A stretch of DNA of 64,000 nt from CAYSEW01 sp964430245 (lineage in GTDB: Bacteria; Bacteroidota; Bacteroidia; Flavobacteriales_D; Parvicellaceae): assembly GCA_964430245.1 (NCBI GenBank), contig CAYSEW010000010.1, positions 36,413-100,412 on the forward strand, read 5' to 3'. A model generated the notes under the pieces. The model saw nothing but the letters and a program-made list of their open reading frames with translations. It did no database searches and had not been told where the DNA came from. Positions 52,101 through 61,964 of this stretch are shown here, one piece after another; positions within the stretch are counted from its first letter, which is position 1; every line of letters begins with the position of its first letter. Both the position numbers and the translations under genes were made by a program.

Positions 52101-53699
52101 CTTGAAATAATATTCATCATTAGTATATCCAAACCTAAACCCTCTTCCTCTTCCTATTGGAGTTGATTTTCGTTCCCCTTCTTTAATACATAATAATATA
52201 TCATGTGCTACAGCATCTTCTTTATTTAAGTAATGGGTATTATTTGAAGCGAAATACTTCACATTGTGCTTTTTTGCAAACTTCAAAAGCACATCATTGA
52301 CCATGTCTTCCTCTTCGAGTCCATGCCTAGTTAGCTCTATATAAAAATCATCCCCAAAATTAGAAGTCCACCATAACAATGCCTTTTCTGCTTGAGCCTC
52401 ACCAACATTTAAGATCAATTGTGGAATTTCACCTTGCAGTCCTCCTGATGTAACTATAATATCTTTCTTATATTCCAGCAATATCTCTTTATCTATTCTT
52501 GGCACATAATAAAACCCTTCTACATGTCCTGCTGATGAAAGTTTGATCAAGTTCTGATAACCATTTTTATTTTTTGCCAACATAGGAGTCATATATCCAT
52601 AATCCTTATTGGAATGATCCAACCTATTATTACAAACATAGAATTCACTACCCACAATAGTGATTAATTTTTTTTGTTTTAATTGATTGATAAGATCCTC
52701 TTTTTCATCTGGGTTCTCATCTGTTTCTAGCTCTTTAATTTGTAAGTCAATCTTTAAATTATGTCTAAACCCTTCTTCTACAAATTGAAAAGCAGCCATC
52801 ATATTTCCAACATCTGTTAGCGCAACAGCAGGCATACCATCTTCAGAAGCTTTCTTTATTAAATTTTTAACTTGAGTAGTAGATTGCAGTATTGAAAATT
52901 GAGAATGGTTATGTAAATGTGAAAAAGAAACATCTGATAGTAATGATAAAGTAGCATCAACATCAGTTTCTTTTTTAAGATCATCTTTAGCCGATCTTTT
53001 CTTAAGTTGTTGACTTTGCTTCTTTAAATTAACATGCTTTATACCAACAGGCTGAATTAAAGAATTGTTTTTATTTAAAAACTCTGCATATTGCTGATCA
53101 TCAAATAACAATTCTTTAGAGCTAATGACCTTAGTTCTGATTAACTCCAGAAAACACCTTGCGGTAGCCTCAACATCTGCCGTTGCATTATGTGCCTCAG
53201 CAAATGGATCATTAAATAAAAACTCATGCAATTCTGTTAACGTAGGAAGCTTGAACCTTCCTCCTCTTCCTCCAGGAATCTTACATAATTGTGCAGTTTT
53301 TTCAGTACATGTATCCAATACTGGAAGGGTTAATAAAGCATTATCTGCATTTAATCTATGGAATTCACATCCCATTATATTTAAATCAAATCTTATATTT
53401 TGACCAACAATAAAATCTGCCTTTTTAATAACCTCTGAAAATTCTTTTAAAACAACTTCAAGAGCAGTACCTTTTTCAATTGCTAATTCAGTAGAAATGC
53501 CATGGATCTTTTCAGATTGAAATGGAATGTCGAAACCATCAGGGAGAATAAGATGATCTTTATTTTCAATTAATGTACCATCAGCAGCATGTAACTGCCA
53601 TGCAATTTGGACACATCTTGGCCAATTCTCTGTATCAGTAACAGGTGCTTTAAAATTCTTAGGTAATCCTGTCGTCTCTGTATCAAAAATTAAAAACAT
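49197..53699 (-). CDS. dnaE: DNA polymerase III alpha subunit with fused 3'-5' exonuclease
   Basis: The 1500-residue protein starts with a DnaQ-like DEDDh exonuclease (FLIFDTETTGLPKNF; later AHNATADVEATARCF). The PHP domain begins near residue 263 (FSHLHNHSQFSILQST, ALTDVGNMMAAFQF). The polymerase core shows VGPGRGSAAGSVV and the catalytic acidic motif SMPDIDIDFDDEGR, then FAKS-like KSHSTCYALIAYHTAY. An OB-fold domain near the C-terminus reads FSFIGIVNKALNLES. Exonuclease-DnaE fusion is a lineage trait of many Bacteroidota. It is the replicative polymerase. It is divergent from the glycosyltransferase-like gene at 53844. Confidence 0.96.
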   Translation of the reverse strand: MFLIFDTETTGLPKNFKAPVTDTENWPRCVQIAWQLHAADGTLIENKDHLILPDGFDIPFQSEKIHGISTELAIEKGTALEVVLKEFSEVIKKADFIVGQNIRFDLNIMGCEFHRLNADNALLTLPVLDTCTEKTAQLCKIPGGRGGRFKLPTLTELHEFLFNDPFAEAHNATADVEATARCFLELIRTKVISSKELLFDDQQYAEFLNKNNSLIQPVGIKHVNLKKQSQQLKKRSAKDDLKKETDVDATLSLLSDVSFSHLHNHSQFSILQSTTQVKNLIKKASEDGMPAVALTDVGNMMAAFQFVEEGFRHNLKIDLQIKELETDENPDEKEDLINQLKQKKLITIVGSEFYVCNNRLDHSNKDYGYMTPMLAKNKNGYQNLIKLSSAGHVEGFYYVPRIDKEILLEYKKDIIVTSGGLQGEIPQLILNVGEAQAEKALLWWTSNFGDDFYIELTRHGLEEEDMVNDVLLKFAKKHNVKYFASNNTHYLNKEDAVAHDILLCIKEGERKSTPIGRGRGFRFGYTNDEYYFKSQEAMKTLFADLPDAIRTTNEIIGKCEMYKLASDVLLPAFDIPEEFNDPEDLKDESLKNGENSYLRHLAYKGAEKRYGKINKELEERLDFELETIRNTGYPGYFLIVQDFCNEAREQGVSVGPGRGSAAGSVVAYCTGITNVDPIKYNLLFERFLNPDRVSMPDIDIDFDDEGRSKVIQYVIDKYGSSQVAQIITYGSMAAKSSIRDTGRVLDLSLNETDRIAKLVPDIKLNTLFNSNEKKLSEKLNSDQIKMALDLKKISEQNNLEGEVVRQAKLVEGSVRNTGIHACGVIITPSDIREFVPVARAKDSEMWCTQFDNSVAENAGLLKMDFLGLKTLTLIKDTVKIIEARTGEKIDIENVPLDDEQTYQLFQRGETIGVFQYESQGMQKHLKSLKPTEFSDLIAMNALYRPGPLEYIPSFIKRKHGNEEIKYDLPEMEEYLKETYGITVYQEQVMLLSQKLVGFTKGEADTLRKAMGKKKFDLLAKMKPKFLDQGEQKGHNREVLEKIWKDWEAFASYAFNKSHSTCYALIAYHTAYLKARYPAEYMAAVLSNNMKDIKKVSFFMEECNRMGLQVLGPDVNESWYKFAVNDKGEVRFGLGAILGVGEGAVKNIVSERKNDGLYGSIFDFVKRINLRDCNRTVLENFAMAGAFDSFSDIHRAQYFKEDEKGNILIDKVIKYGQACDRIKNSTQTSIFDSISDSPEIPEPKIPEAEPWNTFEKLNKEKELVGIYISGHPLEDYQIELDNFRNISINVLQNKLAELPEKEFSFIGIVNKALNLESRRGNKYGVLEIQDMMGSMEFRLFGDQYLKFSRFFVNGCFLHITGKIQLKPRHYNSDGKQKEFKIQHIELLSEVLEKKVNKIYLRWDANSMDALEIQAIDEIFLKNKGSKPVYFELVDKNDFSSVVLASRNLKISLSNLLLDQLKQQNSFLGYSVNQSKINEFVYNLKLAEHKKQGEINEPSLSI

Positions 53700-53843
53700 A
53701 GCTCCCCCTCCATTTAGATGCGACTAATTTACTAAGTCATTTGAAGCATTACAAATGCTGTTGAAAACTTTATCTCATTAGTAAATAAGAAAGTTCCTCA
53801 TTAATGTAGCTTTACTTTTATGAGATTAATTCATAAATAAATA

Positions 53844-55049
53844 TTGAAATCCCTGTTATTCATAAAGAATAATAAAAAAGTAATTAGCTACATTTTAATT
53901 ACTTTAATTCTAATTCGCTTTCTATACCTTAATTATATTAACTGGAAATACGGAGCTTTAACGACCGGAATTCCTGGAGTTCAATATTGGTTAGACTCAG
54001 ATAGATATCTATTTGGAGCAGATAATCTTTTAAATAGTCTTCCAGTTGAAAGTAGAGGAGGGCAATATTTAGGTTATATTATTTTTATTGCTTTTTTTCA
54101 ACTGATAGGATTTTCAATAGAAATTATTCCAATTATCCAGATTTGCATAGCATTATTAGCTGCCTATTTAATATATGACCTTACTAAATCAATAACTGGT
54201 AGCCGATTAAGCGGTATTGTTTCTTTTGGATTTTATTTATTAAATCCATTCATCACTACCTGGCATTTATTCATTTTAACTGAATCTTTATATTCTTCAT
54301 TTGTAATCTTTTCTTGTTGGTCTATCTATAAAGCACATTTAAATCCATCTTTCAAAAATTACATTATATGTTCAATAATCCTTATTGCAACTATCCTCAT
54401 TAGACCTAATGGTTGGGTTTTTATTCCTATTGTATGCTGTTTTTTTATTTTTTATTCAACTAGATTAAATCTAAAAATAAGAGTTAGTTTAATTTTATTA
54501 TCGCTACTATTATTTATTATTGGTACTGTATCTATTATAATTATTAATAACTCTACAAAAGTAACTAACCCATATGAGCTAATGATTAAAGGGGAAGTCA
54601 TTTGGGATCACCCAAATGAAAGGATTGAGATGCCTAAAGATCTTAGCTATAATAAATCTAATTGGAGTAGTGTTTTTATATATGTAATTGACCACCCAAT
54701 TTCAAGTTTAAAATTAATAAGTCTTAGAATCGGAAAAATGTTTATTCAAATAAGAGAGCATCATTCTTTTAAATATAAAGCTCATATTCTTATGTGGGTC
54801 TTACCTGCATATTTATTAGGTTTATTAGGTTTATTCTATTATAAAAAAAGAAGTATAATTCTTTTAATCATATCAATTATAATTGGGCATTCAATAGTCG
54901 TAGGCTTAACACACGCATCCCATGAATCTAGGTTCATTATTTATATTCTACCTATAATATATATCCTTAGTGGTTTTGGATTTTCAATTGTATTTAAAAA
55001 TATTTTACGATATTTAAAGATGACTGAAAACCATATGAAAATTACTTAA
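53844..55049 (+). CDS. Membrane glycosyltransferase-like protein (ArnT/GT39-like fold)
   Basis: The 401-residue protein is almost wholly membrane-embedded, with about ten helices. Its layout resembles GT-C glycosyltransferases: a first helix, then a large outer loop with an acidic pair (LDSDRYLFGADNL), later helices with TWHLFILTESLYSS, and a final C-terminal helix (FIIYILPIIYILSGFGF). It would transfer a sugar from a polyprenyl phosphate carrier on the periplasmic side. The start codon is TTG at 53844, since the first ATG in frame comes much later and would remove the first helix. Divergent from dnaE. Family assignment is moderate; donor and acceptor are unknown. Confidence 0.65.
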   Translation: MKSLLFIKNNKKVISYILITLILIRFLYLNYINWKYGALTTGIPGVQYWLDSDRYLFGADNLLNSLPVESRGGQYLGYIIFIAFFQLIGFSIEIIPIIQICIALLAAYLIYDLTKSITGSRLSGIVSFGFYLLNPFITTWHLFILTESLYSSFVIFSCWSIYKAHLNPSFKNYIICSIILIATILIRPNGWVFIPIVCCFFIFYSTRLNLKIRVSLILLSLLLFIIGTVSIIIINNSTKVTNPYELMIKGEVIWDHPNERIEMPKDLSYNKSNWSSVFIYVIDHPISSLKLISLRIGKMFIQIREHHSFKYKAHILMWVLPAYLLGLLGLFYYKKRSIILLIISIIIGHSIVVGLTHASHESRFIIYILPIIYILSGFGFSIVFKNILRYLKMTENHMKIT

Positions 55050-55111
55050 CGGATTTTCGTTTAAATATGTGTATTAAAAAAACAACTAATATAATTTTTC
55101 ACGTCATTTAA

Positions 55112-55119
55112 TATGTTTG
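55112..55119 (+). promoter_or_regulatory. Possible -7 promoter element (TATGTTTG)
   Basis: TATGTTTG fits TAnnTTTG and lies about 47 bases before the ATG of the giant SprB-repeat gene. No TTG at the correct -33 spacing was found, so this is a partial match. Confidence 0.3.
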
Positions 55120-55165
55120 ACATCCCCAAACATTTGGAATTTTATTAAACAAGCCTATTTTAAAT

Positions 55166-58100
55166 ATGAAAAAACTTATTCTAACTCTTGCTCTTTGCCA
55201 AATAATTTCAATCAATCACTCTCAAAAATCAGATCACAATGTCCTTACCGATGTAACAGTAATCCCTGAAATATCTCATGGAGTTACTATTGAGCTTAGA
55301 GATTATATTGAAGACCCTAATGCAGTTAATGAAATTACTAAAACTGAAAAAATTGGATACCACCCAAAAACAGACTGGATCTTAAACGACAATATTAACC
55401 CAAATGCATTGCCTAATGGATGGGATCCAATCCACCAAAAAGATTACAACACTTCTGGGGTTCCCAAAGCATTAAATCAGAATTTTGAAGGGATTGGATA
55501 TACAAGTGTAAGTCCTGCAGACCCATCAGTTGATGTAGGTCCAACTTATGTTATACAAATGATTAATGGTGGATCAGGTTCTTATTTTGAGATTTTTGAC
55601 AAGTCAGGAAATACTGTAATCAACCAAACCTATTTTGACAATTACTTTGGAATGCCTGGTGGAGCTGGAGATCCCATAGTACTATATGATGAATTAGCTG
55701 GTAGATGGTTAATGAGTGAGTTTTCTTCCAGTGGCAATAATCTTCATGTTGCTGTTTCTAGTACAGGAGATCCTTTAGGGACATGGAATACTTATATTTT
55801 TAACGCACCCAGCTTTCCGGATTATCCTAAATATTCTATATGGAACGATTCATATATTCTAACAACCAATGAAAACACTTCAGCAGTCTATGCCTTAGAC
55901 AGAGCTAGTATGTTAACAGGTGCAGCAGCTACCTCTCAAAGATTCAGTGTTCCCAACTTTGGAACCATTGGATTTCAAGCTGCAACTCCAGTAAGTTTAA
56001 ATGGAACTACCCTTCCTCCTACTGGTACTCCCGCAATGGTAATGCGAATGAGAGATGATGCTTGGAATGGAGCTGCCACTGATGCCTTGGAAATATGGGA
56101 GTTTGATATTGACTGGAACAATCCAGGGAATACTTCATTAACTCAAGTTGCAACTTTGGCAATATCTCCATATGAGTCTGAATTATGTGGCTATACTTCT
56201 TTTTCATGTATTCCTCAACCAGGATCAGGGACTACACTAGACCCATTAAGAGAAATACTAATGAACAGAATTCATTATAGAAATTTTGGGACTCATGAAT
56301 CCATGGTATGCTGCCATGTAACCGATGTTGATGGTAATGATTGGGCTGGAATTAGATGGTATGAATTAAGACGAACAGGAGGAACTTCTGGAAGCTGGTC
56401 TATTTATCAGGAAGGAACTTATGCGCCAGATTCTGATCATAGATGGATGGGGTCAATTGGTATTTCAGCAACTGGTCAAATAGCACTTGCTTATAATGTT
56501 TCTAGTAATTCCACCTTCCCATCTTTAAGATATACTGGTAGAAAAGAATGTGACCCATTAGGAGTTATGACTGAACCTGAAACTGTAATAATTGATGGTT
56601 CTGCAGCAAATAATTCTAATAGATATGGAGATTATAATGCCATTGGTTTAGATCCAACTGATGGTGAAACTTTTTGGTTTACAGGAATGTACAATCCAGC
56701 TAGTGCATGGAGCACAAGGATCGCTTCTTTTACTATTCCAACCTGTACTCCTTTAGTACAGTTCAATTCTTCCAACTATTCTGTAAATGAACCAGACGCA
56801 AATGTAACTAGTGGATGTCTTGATTATTATGTACTTACAGTTCCAATACAAATTGGATCAGACCCCTCTCAACCAGCAGATGTAACAGTAAATGTCACAG
56901 GTGGCACAGCAACACAAGGGATTGATTATACAATAAATAATGTTACTCATACATTAGATGGCTCTACCCTAGTAGGAAATGTAGAAATTTGGATATACAA
57001 TGACGATTATGTAGAAGGTGCTGAAACTATTGATTTAGACTACACATTAAATGCCAATGGTGGAGATGCAACAGCTGGTTCATTTAATCAAACTGTGACT
57101 ATTACAATTAATGATGATGATCTACCACCTACTTCAATGACCAATAATTTAACTATCTTATTTGAAGATTTTGAAAATGGAATAGGTGCATTTACAAGTA
57201 CAAACCCTGCAGGAGCAGGTAATGATCCTTGGCAAATAGGAGATGTAGCTACAGCTGCTTCACAATTTTATGCAATTCCTACTACAAATAATACTCAATT
57301 TGCCTGGATCAATGATGATGCATGTGACTGCGATCAGAACGATGTTGATTTATTTTTCCCTTCAATAGACCTTAGTAATTACACAAGTGCGTCTTTGTCA
57401 ATGGACTCTTACTATGAAAACAACAGCTATCAAGGCAATCAAGAAACTGCAGAATTAAGAGTTTCCATTAATGGTGGTCCATTTAATACAGTTGCCAGTA
57501 TAGTAGCTTCACCTATAGATGTAGACTGGACTAACCAAATAGTTGATATTTCAGCATATATAGGTAATAACAATGTGCAGTTTGCTATCAACTATAGTGA
57601 TGGTACTGGATGGTTATATGGCTGTTCTGTTGATAATATATTAATTACAGGCACTGTACCTATAGGAGTACAGACTGCTGTAAATACAGGAGTATCTCAA
57701 ACCTCCAATGTTGGCCCAAATGAAACTGTTCATTTTTATGATCCGATTACCAATGATGTAATGATGACTATCGCTAATTCATCTTCTCATGATTTCGGTT
57801 GTGTAACAGTAGAAGTAGACAGAGATGGCTCTACACCAACTGCACTAGAATTTGCCAGTGCAAGTATTCCAGATTATTTACATTCAAAAACATTTACGGT
57901 GACTCCAACAAATACTAATGCAAGTGGGACTTTTGATGTAACACTGTATTACGAAGAAGCAGAGGTTACAGCATGGGAAACCTTTACTGGAAATAACAGA
58001 AGCAATGCAGAAATAATTAAAGTAGCTGGAAATAATAGAATCAATGATGTTACAACAACAAATTTTGGAGGTTATACTATCAATAATGTTGCAGCGACAA

Positions 58101-61100
58101 TCGGATCCTTCAATTCTGATGTAACTTTTACCGCATCATTCACTAATGGTTTTTCAGGATTTGGAGTTGGCATTTACAACCCTAATCCAACAGTTGTGAC
58201 ACATAGCACAGTTAACACTAATCCACTTTGTAACGGATCATCAGACGGAAGTATAGTAGTTACTGCTAATGGAGGAACACCTACCTATCAATACAGTATT
58301 GATGGAGGAACTACATGGCAATCATCTAATACATTCAATGGATTAGTAGCAGGAAATTATGATGTAATTGTAGAAGACAATGCTTCTAATCAATCTACTC
58401 CTTCTACTGTTGCTCTGGTTGATCCTTCACCAGTTACATTTACAGAAAATTCTTCTGATCCAATTTGTAATGGTGGCACTGACGGAACAATTACTATTAC
58501 AGCAAGTGGAGGAACAGGTTCCTATCAATATAGCATAGATGGAGGAGCAACCTATCAATCCAATAACACTTTCAGTGGATTAGTTGCAGGAAATTACGAT
58601 CTAATTGTACAAGACAATAATGGATGCCTTTCTACTACCTCTTCTATAACTTTATCAGATCCAACCTTTGTAGATTACACAGCTACTGCTACTGATGAAA
58701 ATTGTGGCTTATTAGATGGATCATTGACAATTACAGGAAATGGAGGAGCCGGAACATATCAATATAGTATTGATGGTGGAACAACTTTTCAAAGCTCAGG
58801 ATCATTCAATGGTTTAGCTGCAGGTAATTATAACATTGTAGTTGAAGATGCATTGGGTTGTCAAGGTGCTGGTACAGAAACAGTAGGAAGCTCAGGTGGG
58901 GGCAGCATTGTTAATATTAATTCAACCGACCCTAGCTGCAATGGAGTATTAGACGGAACCATCTCTATTACTGCAACTTCTGGAGGAAATCCTCCACTTC
59001 AATATAGCATTGATGGCGGAACAACTTTTCAATCTAGCAGTAATTTCTCCGGATTATCCGGTGGTGTTTTCCCAATTGTGGTGCAAGATAATATAGGATG
59101 TCAAATCACCTCTTCCGTAACATTAGTAGAACCTGCAGCTATTACTTTTACTAACACATTAACTCATCCCTTATGTAACGGAGATGCAAATGGATCCATC
59201 ATAATCAATGCATCAGGAGGAAATGGGAGCTTACAGTATAGTATAGATGGTGGCGCAACATTCCAAAACTCTTCTACTTTCAACAATCTAAATTCAGGTA
59301 ATTATTCAATTGTAATAGAAGACATCAATAATTGTCAAAGTGCTGGCAGTGCTACTTTAAATAATCCAACTTTGATCACATTTACAAGCTCAGCAAACAA
59401 TGAAACTTGTGGAAATGCGAACGGAAGTATTGTTATAGTTGGTAATGGAGGAACAGGGTCACTTCAATACAGTATTGATGGAGGGTCTAATTTTCAATCT
59501 TCTGGAACATTTTCTGGTTTAACAGGTTTTACTTATTCCATTATAGTAGAAGATGCCAATGGGTGTCAAGCAAATGGAACAGAAACAGTCTTATCTGAAG
59601 ATGGTCCTACAATCAACTCAATCAATGTAACTGACCCTTTATGTAATGGGAATAATGGTTCTATAGTGATTGTTACTAGCGGTGGAACAGGGTCATTACA
59701 ATATAGTATTGATGGAGGTGCTAGTTTTGGATCTTCTCCCACTTTTAATACAGGAGATGGCATTTATTCAATAGTGGTTGAAGATGCTAACGGGTGTCAA
59801 ATTACAGGAAATGCAACTATAACTGAACCTCAGGTAATATCCTTTAATACAACTTCAACAAATGCCAATTGTGGTGTAATGGACGGATCTCTTACTATCA
59901 ATGGATCTGGAGGTACAGGAACTCTAGTTTACAGTATAGATGCTGGTGCTAATTTCCAATCTGCTAATTCATTTTCAGGTCTTTCATCTGGTACTTACAA
60001 CATAGTTGTTCAAGATGACAATGGATGTCAGGCAACTGGTAATGGCAATATAGCTGGCACGGGAGGAAGCACCATATCGAATATTAATGTAACTGACCCC
60101 TTATGTAGTGGAGGAAATGATGGTGTCATTACCATATCAGCTAGTGGAGGAACACCTCCTTTGCAATATAGTATTGATGCTGGCATTAATTTTCAGTCAA
60201 GCAATAATTTTAGTACTGTTTCAGCAGGTATTTATGTAATTGTAGTTGAAGATGACAATGGATGTCAAACCTACGACACTACACAGCTTATTGACCCAGC
60301 TGCTCTAAGTTATGCTAGTAATACCATTAATGAGAATTGTGGTGCTGGTGATGGTTCCATCTCTTTAGTTGGAAATGGTGGAACAGGATCATTTCAATAC
60401 AGCATCGATGGTGGGGCTACTTTTCAAGCAGGTGGTGTCTTTACCAACTTAAATACTGGATTATACAATGTAGTAATTGAAGATGGGAATGGCTGTCAAG
60501 TTTCTGGAAATGAAACTATTGGAAGCACAGGTGGAGCCACTATTAATTCATTAAATTCTACAGAACCTATCTGTTTTGGAAGCAATGATGGCACAATTGA
60601 AATTATAGCATCTGGAGGTACAGGAGCATTAACATATAGTATTGATGGAGGCATTAGTTTCCAATCTTCTGGTACTTTCAATGGTTTAGGAGGTGGCACC
60701 TATACTGTGATAGTTCAAGATGACAATGGTTGTCAAACCTTTAATACTATTGTATTGAATGAACCTACTGAGATCATAGCAACTATCTCTATTATAGAAG
60801 CTACTTGTGGAAACAGCAATGGAAGTGCTACAGTTTCAGCAAGTGGAGGAACAGGCAATCTTACCTATCAATGGGATGATCCAAGTAATCAAACTACTAC
60901 AACTGCAAGCAATCTATATGCAGGAATTTATCATTTAACCATTACTGATGATAACGGTTGTATTCTTTTAGATTCTGCCATTATTAGTAATCAAGGAGAT
61001 CCTTCAATTATTGTAACTACATCTGCTGCCACTTGTTTCGGGAATGCAGATGGCAGTGCAAGTGCTGTTGCAATTGGTGGGATAGCACCATATAACTTTA

Positions 61101-61948
61101 GCTGGAATGACCCTAGCAATCAAACATCAAGTACTGCTACTGGTTTAACTGCAGGCACCTATTTAGTTCAAGTTACTGACGATGTAGGTTGTATTGCTTT
61201 TGAAACAGTAACAATAACAGAACCCCTGGAACTAACCAACAGTATTACAATTATTAACACATCATGTGGAATGAATAATGGTCTAGCAATCAGTAATATT
61301 CAAGGAGGAACACAACCCTATACTATTCTATGGAATGACCCTGCTACCCAAACCTCTCCTACAGCTGTTAATCTAGCACCGGGATCCTATTATATTATGA
61401 TAAATGATGTTAATAATTGTTCAATTGCTGATTCAGTTACTATTGATAATTCAGATTCATTAGTAGTTCATGTAGAAGTAACTCATGAAAGCTGTGAAAA
61501 TGAAGCAGATGGAAGCATCTCTACATTTGTTTCTCAGGGAACTTCACCATTTGCTTATCTATGGTCTACTGGAGACACTACTTCTATTTTAGCTGGGCTT
61601 AGTGCAGGTGAATACACTTTAAATATTTCCGATTCATTGGCATGTTCTGCTATGCTGATCATTCCAATTGAGACAGAAAATGAAAATTGCATTGTCATTC
61701 CTACTGCAGTATCTCCTAATGGTGATGGTGCCAATGATTTTTGGATCATAAGTGGAATTGCCGATAATACTGATGTTTCAGTAGAGATATTTAACAGATG
61801 GGGTGGAAAGATCTATCAAAATGACAACTATCAGAATGATTGGGACGGCACCTTTAAAGATAAAGCAATTCCAGCTGGTGTTTACTATTTCATAGTCAAA
61901 ATTTCTGAGGATGAGATATACACTGGCTCATTAACAGTTTTGAGATAA
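55166..61948 (+). CDS. Giant SprB-repeat adhesin with T9SS type B sorting domain
   Basis: The 2260-residue protein has a signal peptide (MKKLILTLALCQIISINHSQ). An N-terminal propeller-like domain follows (residues about 100-530; SPADPSVDVGPTYVIQM). Next are a Calx-beta-type domain (FNSSNYSVNEPDANV, ending TITINDDD) and a jelly-roll/MAM-like domain (ILFEDFENGIGAF). From about residue 1011 to 2168 there are 15 SprB-type repeats of about 77 residues. The first 11 carry YSIDGG or YSIDAG and the last four a Trp-containing core (WNDPSNQ). The C-terminus is a type B sorting domain (AVSPNGDGANDFWII, then IFNRWGGKIY). By analogy with SprB it is probably a mobile surface adhesin or secreted adhesive. 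A PorP/SprF gene follows after 16 bases. Confidence 0.92.
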   Translation: MKKLILTLALCQIISINHSQKSDHNVLTDVTVIPEISHGVTIELRDYIEDPNAVNEITKTEKIGYHPKTDWILNDNINPNALPNGWDPIHQKDYNTSGVPKALNQNFEGIGYTSVSPADPSVDVGPTYVIQMINGGSGSYFEIFDKSGNTVINQTYFDNYFGMPGGAGDPIVLYDELAGRWLMSEFSSSGNNLHVAVSSTGDPLGTWNTYIFNAPSFPDYPKYSIWNDSYILTTNENTSAVYALDRASMLTGAAATSQRFSVPNFGTIGFQAATPVSLNGTTLPPTGTPAMVMRMRDDAWNGAATDALEIWEFDIDWNNPGNTSLTQVATLAISPYESELCGYTSFSCIPQPGSGTTLDPLREILMNRIHYRNFGTHESMVCCHVTDVDGNDWAGIRWYELRRTGGTSGSWSIYQEGTYAPDSDHRWMGSIGISATGQIALAYNVSSNSTFPSLRYTGRKECDPLGVMTEPETVIIDGSAANNSNRYGDYNAIGLDPTDGETFWFTGMYNPASAWSTRIASFTIPTCTPLVQFNSSNYSVNEPDANVTSGCLDYYVLTVPIQIGSDPSQPADVTVNVTGGTATQGIDYTINNVTHTLDGSTLVGNVEIWIYNDDYVEGAETIDLDYTLNANGGDATAGSFNQTVTITINDDDLPPTSMTNNLTILFEDFENGIGAFTSTNPAGAGNDPWQIGDVATAASQFYAIPTTNNTQFAWINDDACDCDQNDVDLFFPSIDLSNYTSASLSMDSYYENNSYQGNQETAELRVSINGGPFNTVASIVASPIDVDWTNQIVDISAYIGNNNVQFAINYSDGTGWLYGCSVDNILITGTVPIGVQTAVNTGVSQTSNVGPNETVHFYDPITNDVMMTIANSSSHDFGCVTVEVDRDGSTPTALEFASASIPDYLHSKTFTVTPTNTNASGTFDVTLYYEEAEVTAWETFTGNNRSNAEIIKVAGNNRINDVTTTNFGGYTINNVAATIGSFNSDVTFTASFTNGFSGFGVGIYNPNPTVVTHSTVNTNPLCNGSSDGSIVVTANGGTPTYQYSIDGGTTWQSSNTFNGLVAGNYDVIVEDNASNQSTPSTVALVDPSPVTFTENSSDPICNGGTDGTITITASGGTGSYQYSIDGGATYQSNNTFSGLVAGNYDLIVQDNNGCLSTTSSITLSDPTFVDYTATATDENCGLLDGSLTITGNGGAGTYQYSIDGGTTFQSSGSFNGLAAGNYNIVVEDALGCQGAGTETVGSSGGGSIVNINSTDPSCNGVLDGTISITATSGGNPPLQYSIDGGTTFQSSSNFSGLSGGVFPIVVQDNIGCQITSSVTLVEPAAITFTNTLTHPLCNGDANGSIIINASGGNGSLQYSIDGGATFQNSSTFNNLNSGNYSIVIEDINNCQSAGSATLNNPTLITFTSSANNETCGNANGSIVIVGNGGTGSLQYSIDGGSNFQSSGTFSGLTGFTYSIIVEDANGCQANGTETVLSEDGPTINSINVTDPLCNGNNGSIVIVTSGGTGSLQYSIDGGASFGSSPTFNTGDGIYSIVVEDANGCQITGNATITEPQVISFNTTSTNANCGVMDGSLTINGSGGTGTLVYSIDAGANFQSANSFSGLSSGTYNIVVQDDNGCQATGNGNIAGTGGSTISNINVTDPLCSGGNDGVITISASGGTPPLQYSIDAGINFQSSNNFSTVSAGIYVIVVEDDNGCQTYDTTQLIDPAALSYASNTINENCGAGDGSISLVGNGGTGSFQYSIDGGATFQAGGVFTNLNTGLYNVVIEDGNGCQVSGNETIGSTGGATINSLNSTEPICFGSNDGTIEIIASGGTGALTYSIDGGISFQSSGTFNGLGGGTYTVIVQDDNGCQTFNTIVLNEPTEIIATISIIEATCGNSNGSATVSASGGTGNLTYQWDDPSNQTTTTASNLYAGIYHLTITDDNGCILLDSAIISNQGDPSIIVTTSAATCFGNADGSASAVAIGGIAPYNFSWNDPSNQTSSTATGLTAGTYLVQVTDDVGCIAFETVTITEPLELTNSITIINTSCGMNNGLAISNIQGGTQPYTILWNDPATQTSPTAVNLAPGSYYIMINDVNNCSIADSVTIDNSDSLVVHVEVTHESCENEADGSISTFVSQGTSPFAYLWSTGDTTSILAGLSAGEYTLNISDSLACSAMLIIPIETENENCIVIPTAVSPNGDGANDFWIISGIADNTDVSVEIFNRWGGKIYQNDNYQNDWDGTFKDKAIPAGVYYFIVKISEDEIYTGSLTVLR
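58195..61670 (+). repeat. Tandem SprB-type repeat array (15 copies)
   Basis: Fifteen repeats of about 230 bases each are visible at the protein level. The start of each repeat alternates between a CNG-like and a CG-like cysteine motif from about the fifth copy onward, which suggests expansion in two-repeat units. DNA-level identity between copies is only moderate. Confidence 0.85.
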
Positions 61949-61964
61949 ATTTAAATTAAGGAGT

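Noticed and set aside
53745..53759. Inverted repeat AGCATT-ACA-AATGCT between dnaE and the next gene as an operator
   Set aside because: A six-base AT-rich stem is expected by chance at this base composition, and no second copy was found.
58195..61670. Regularly spaced repeats as a CRISPR array
   Set aside because: The repeats are about 230 bases, coding and only similar at protein level; no cas genes are nearby.
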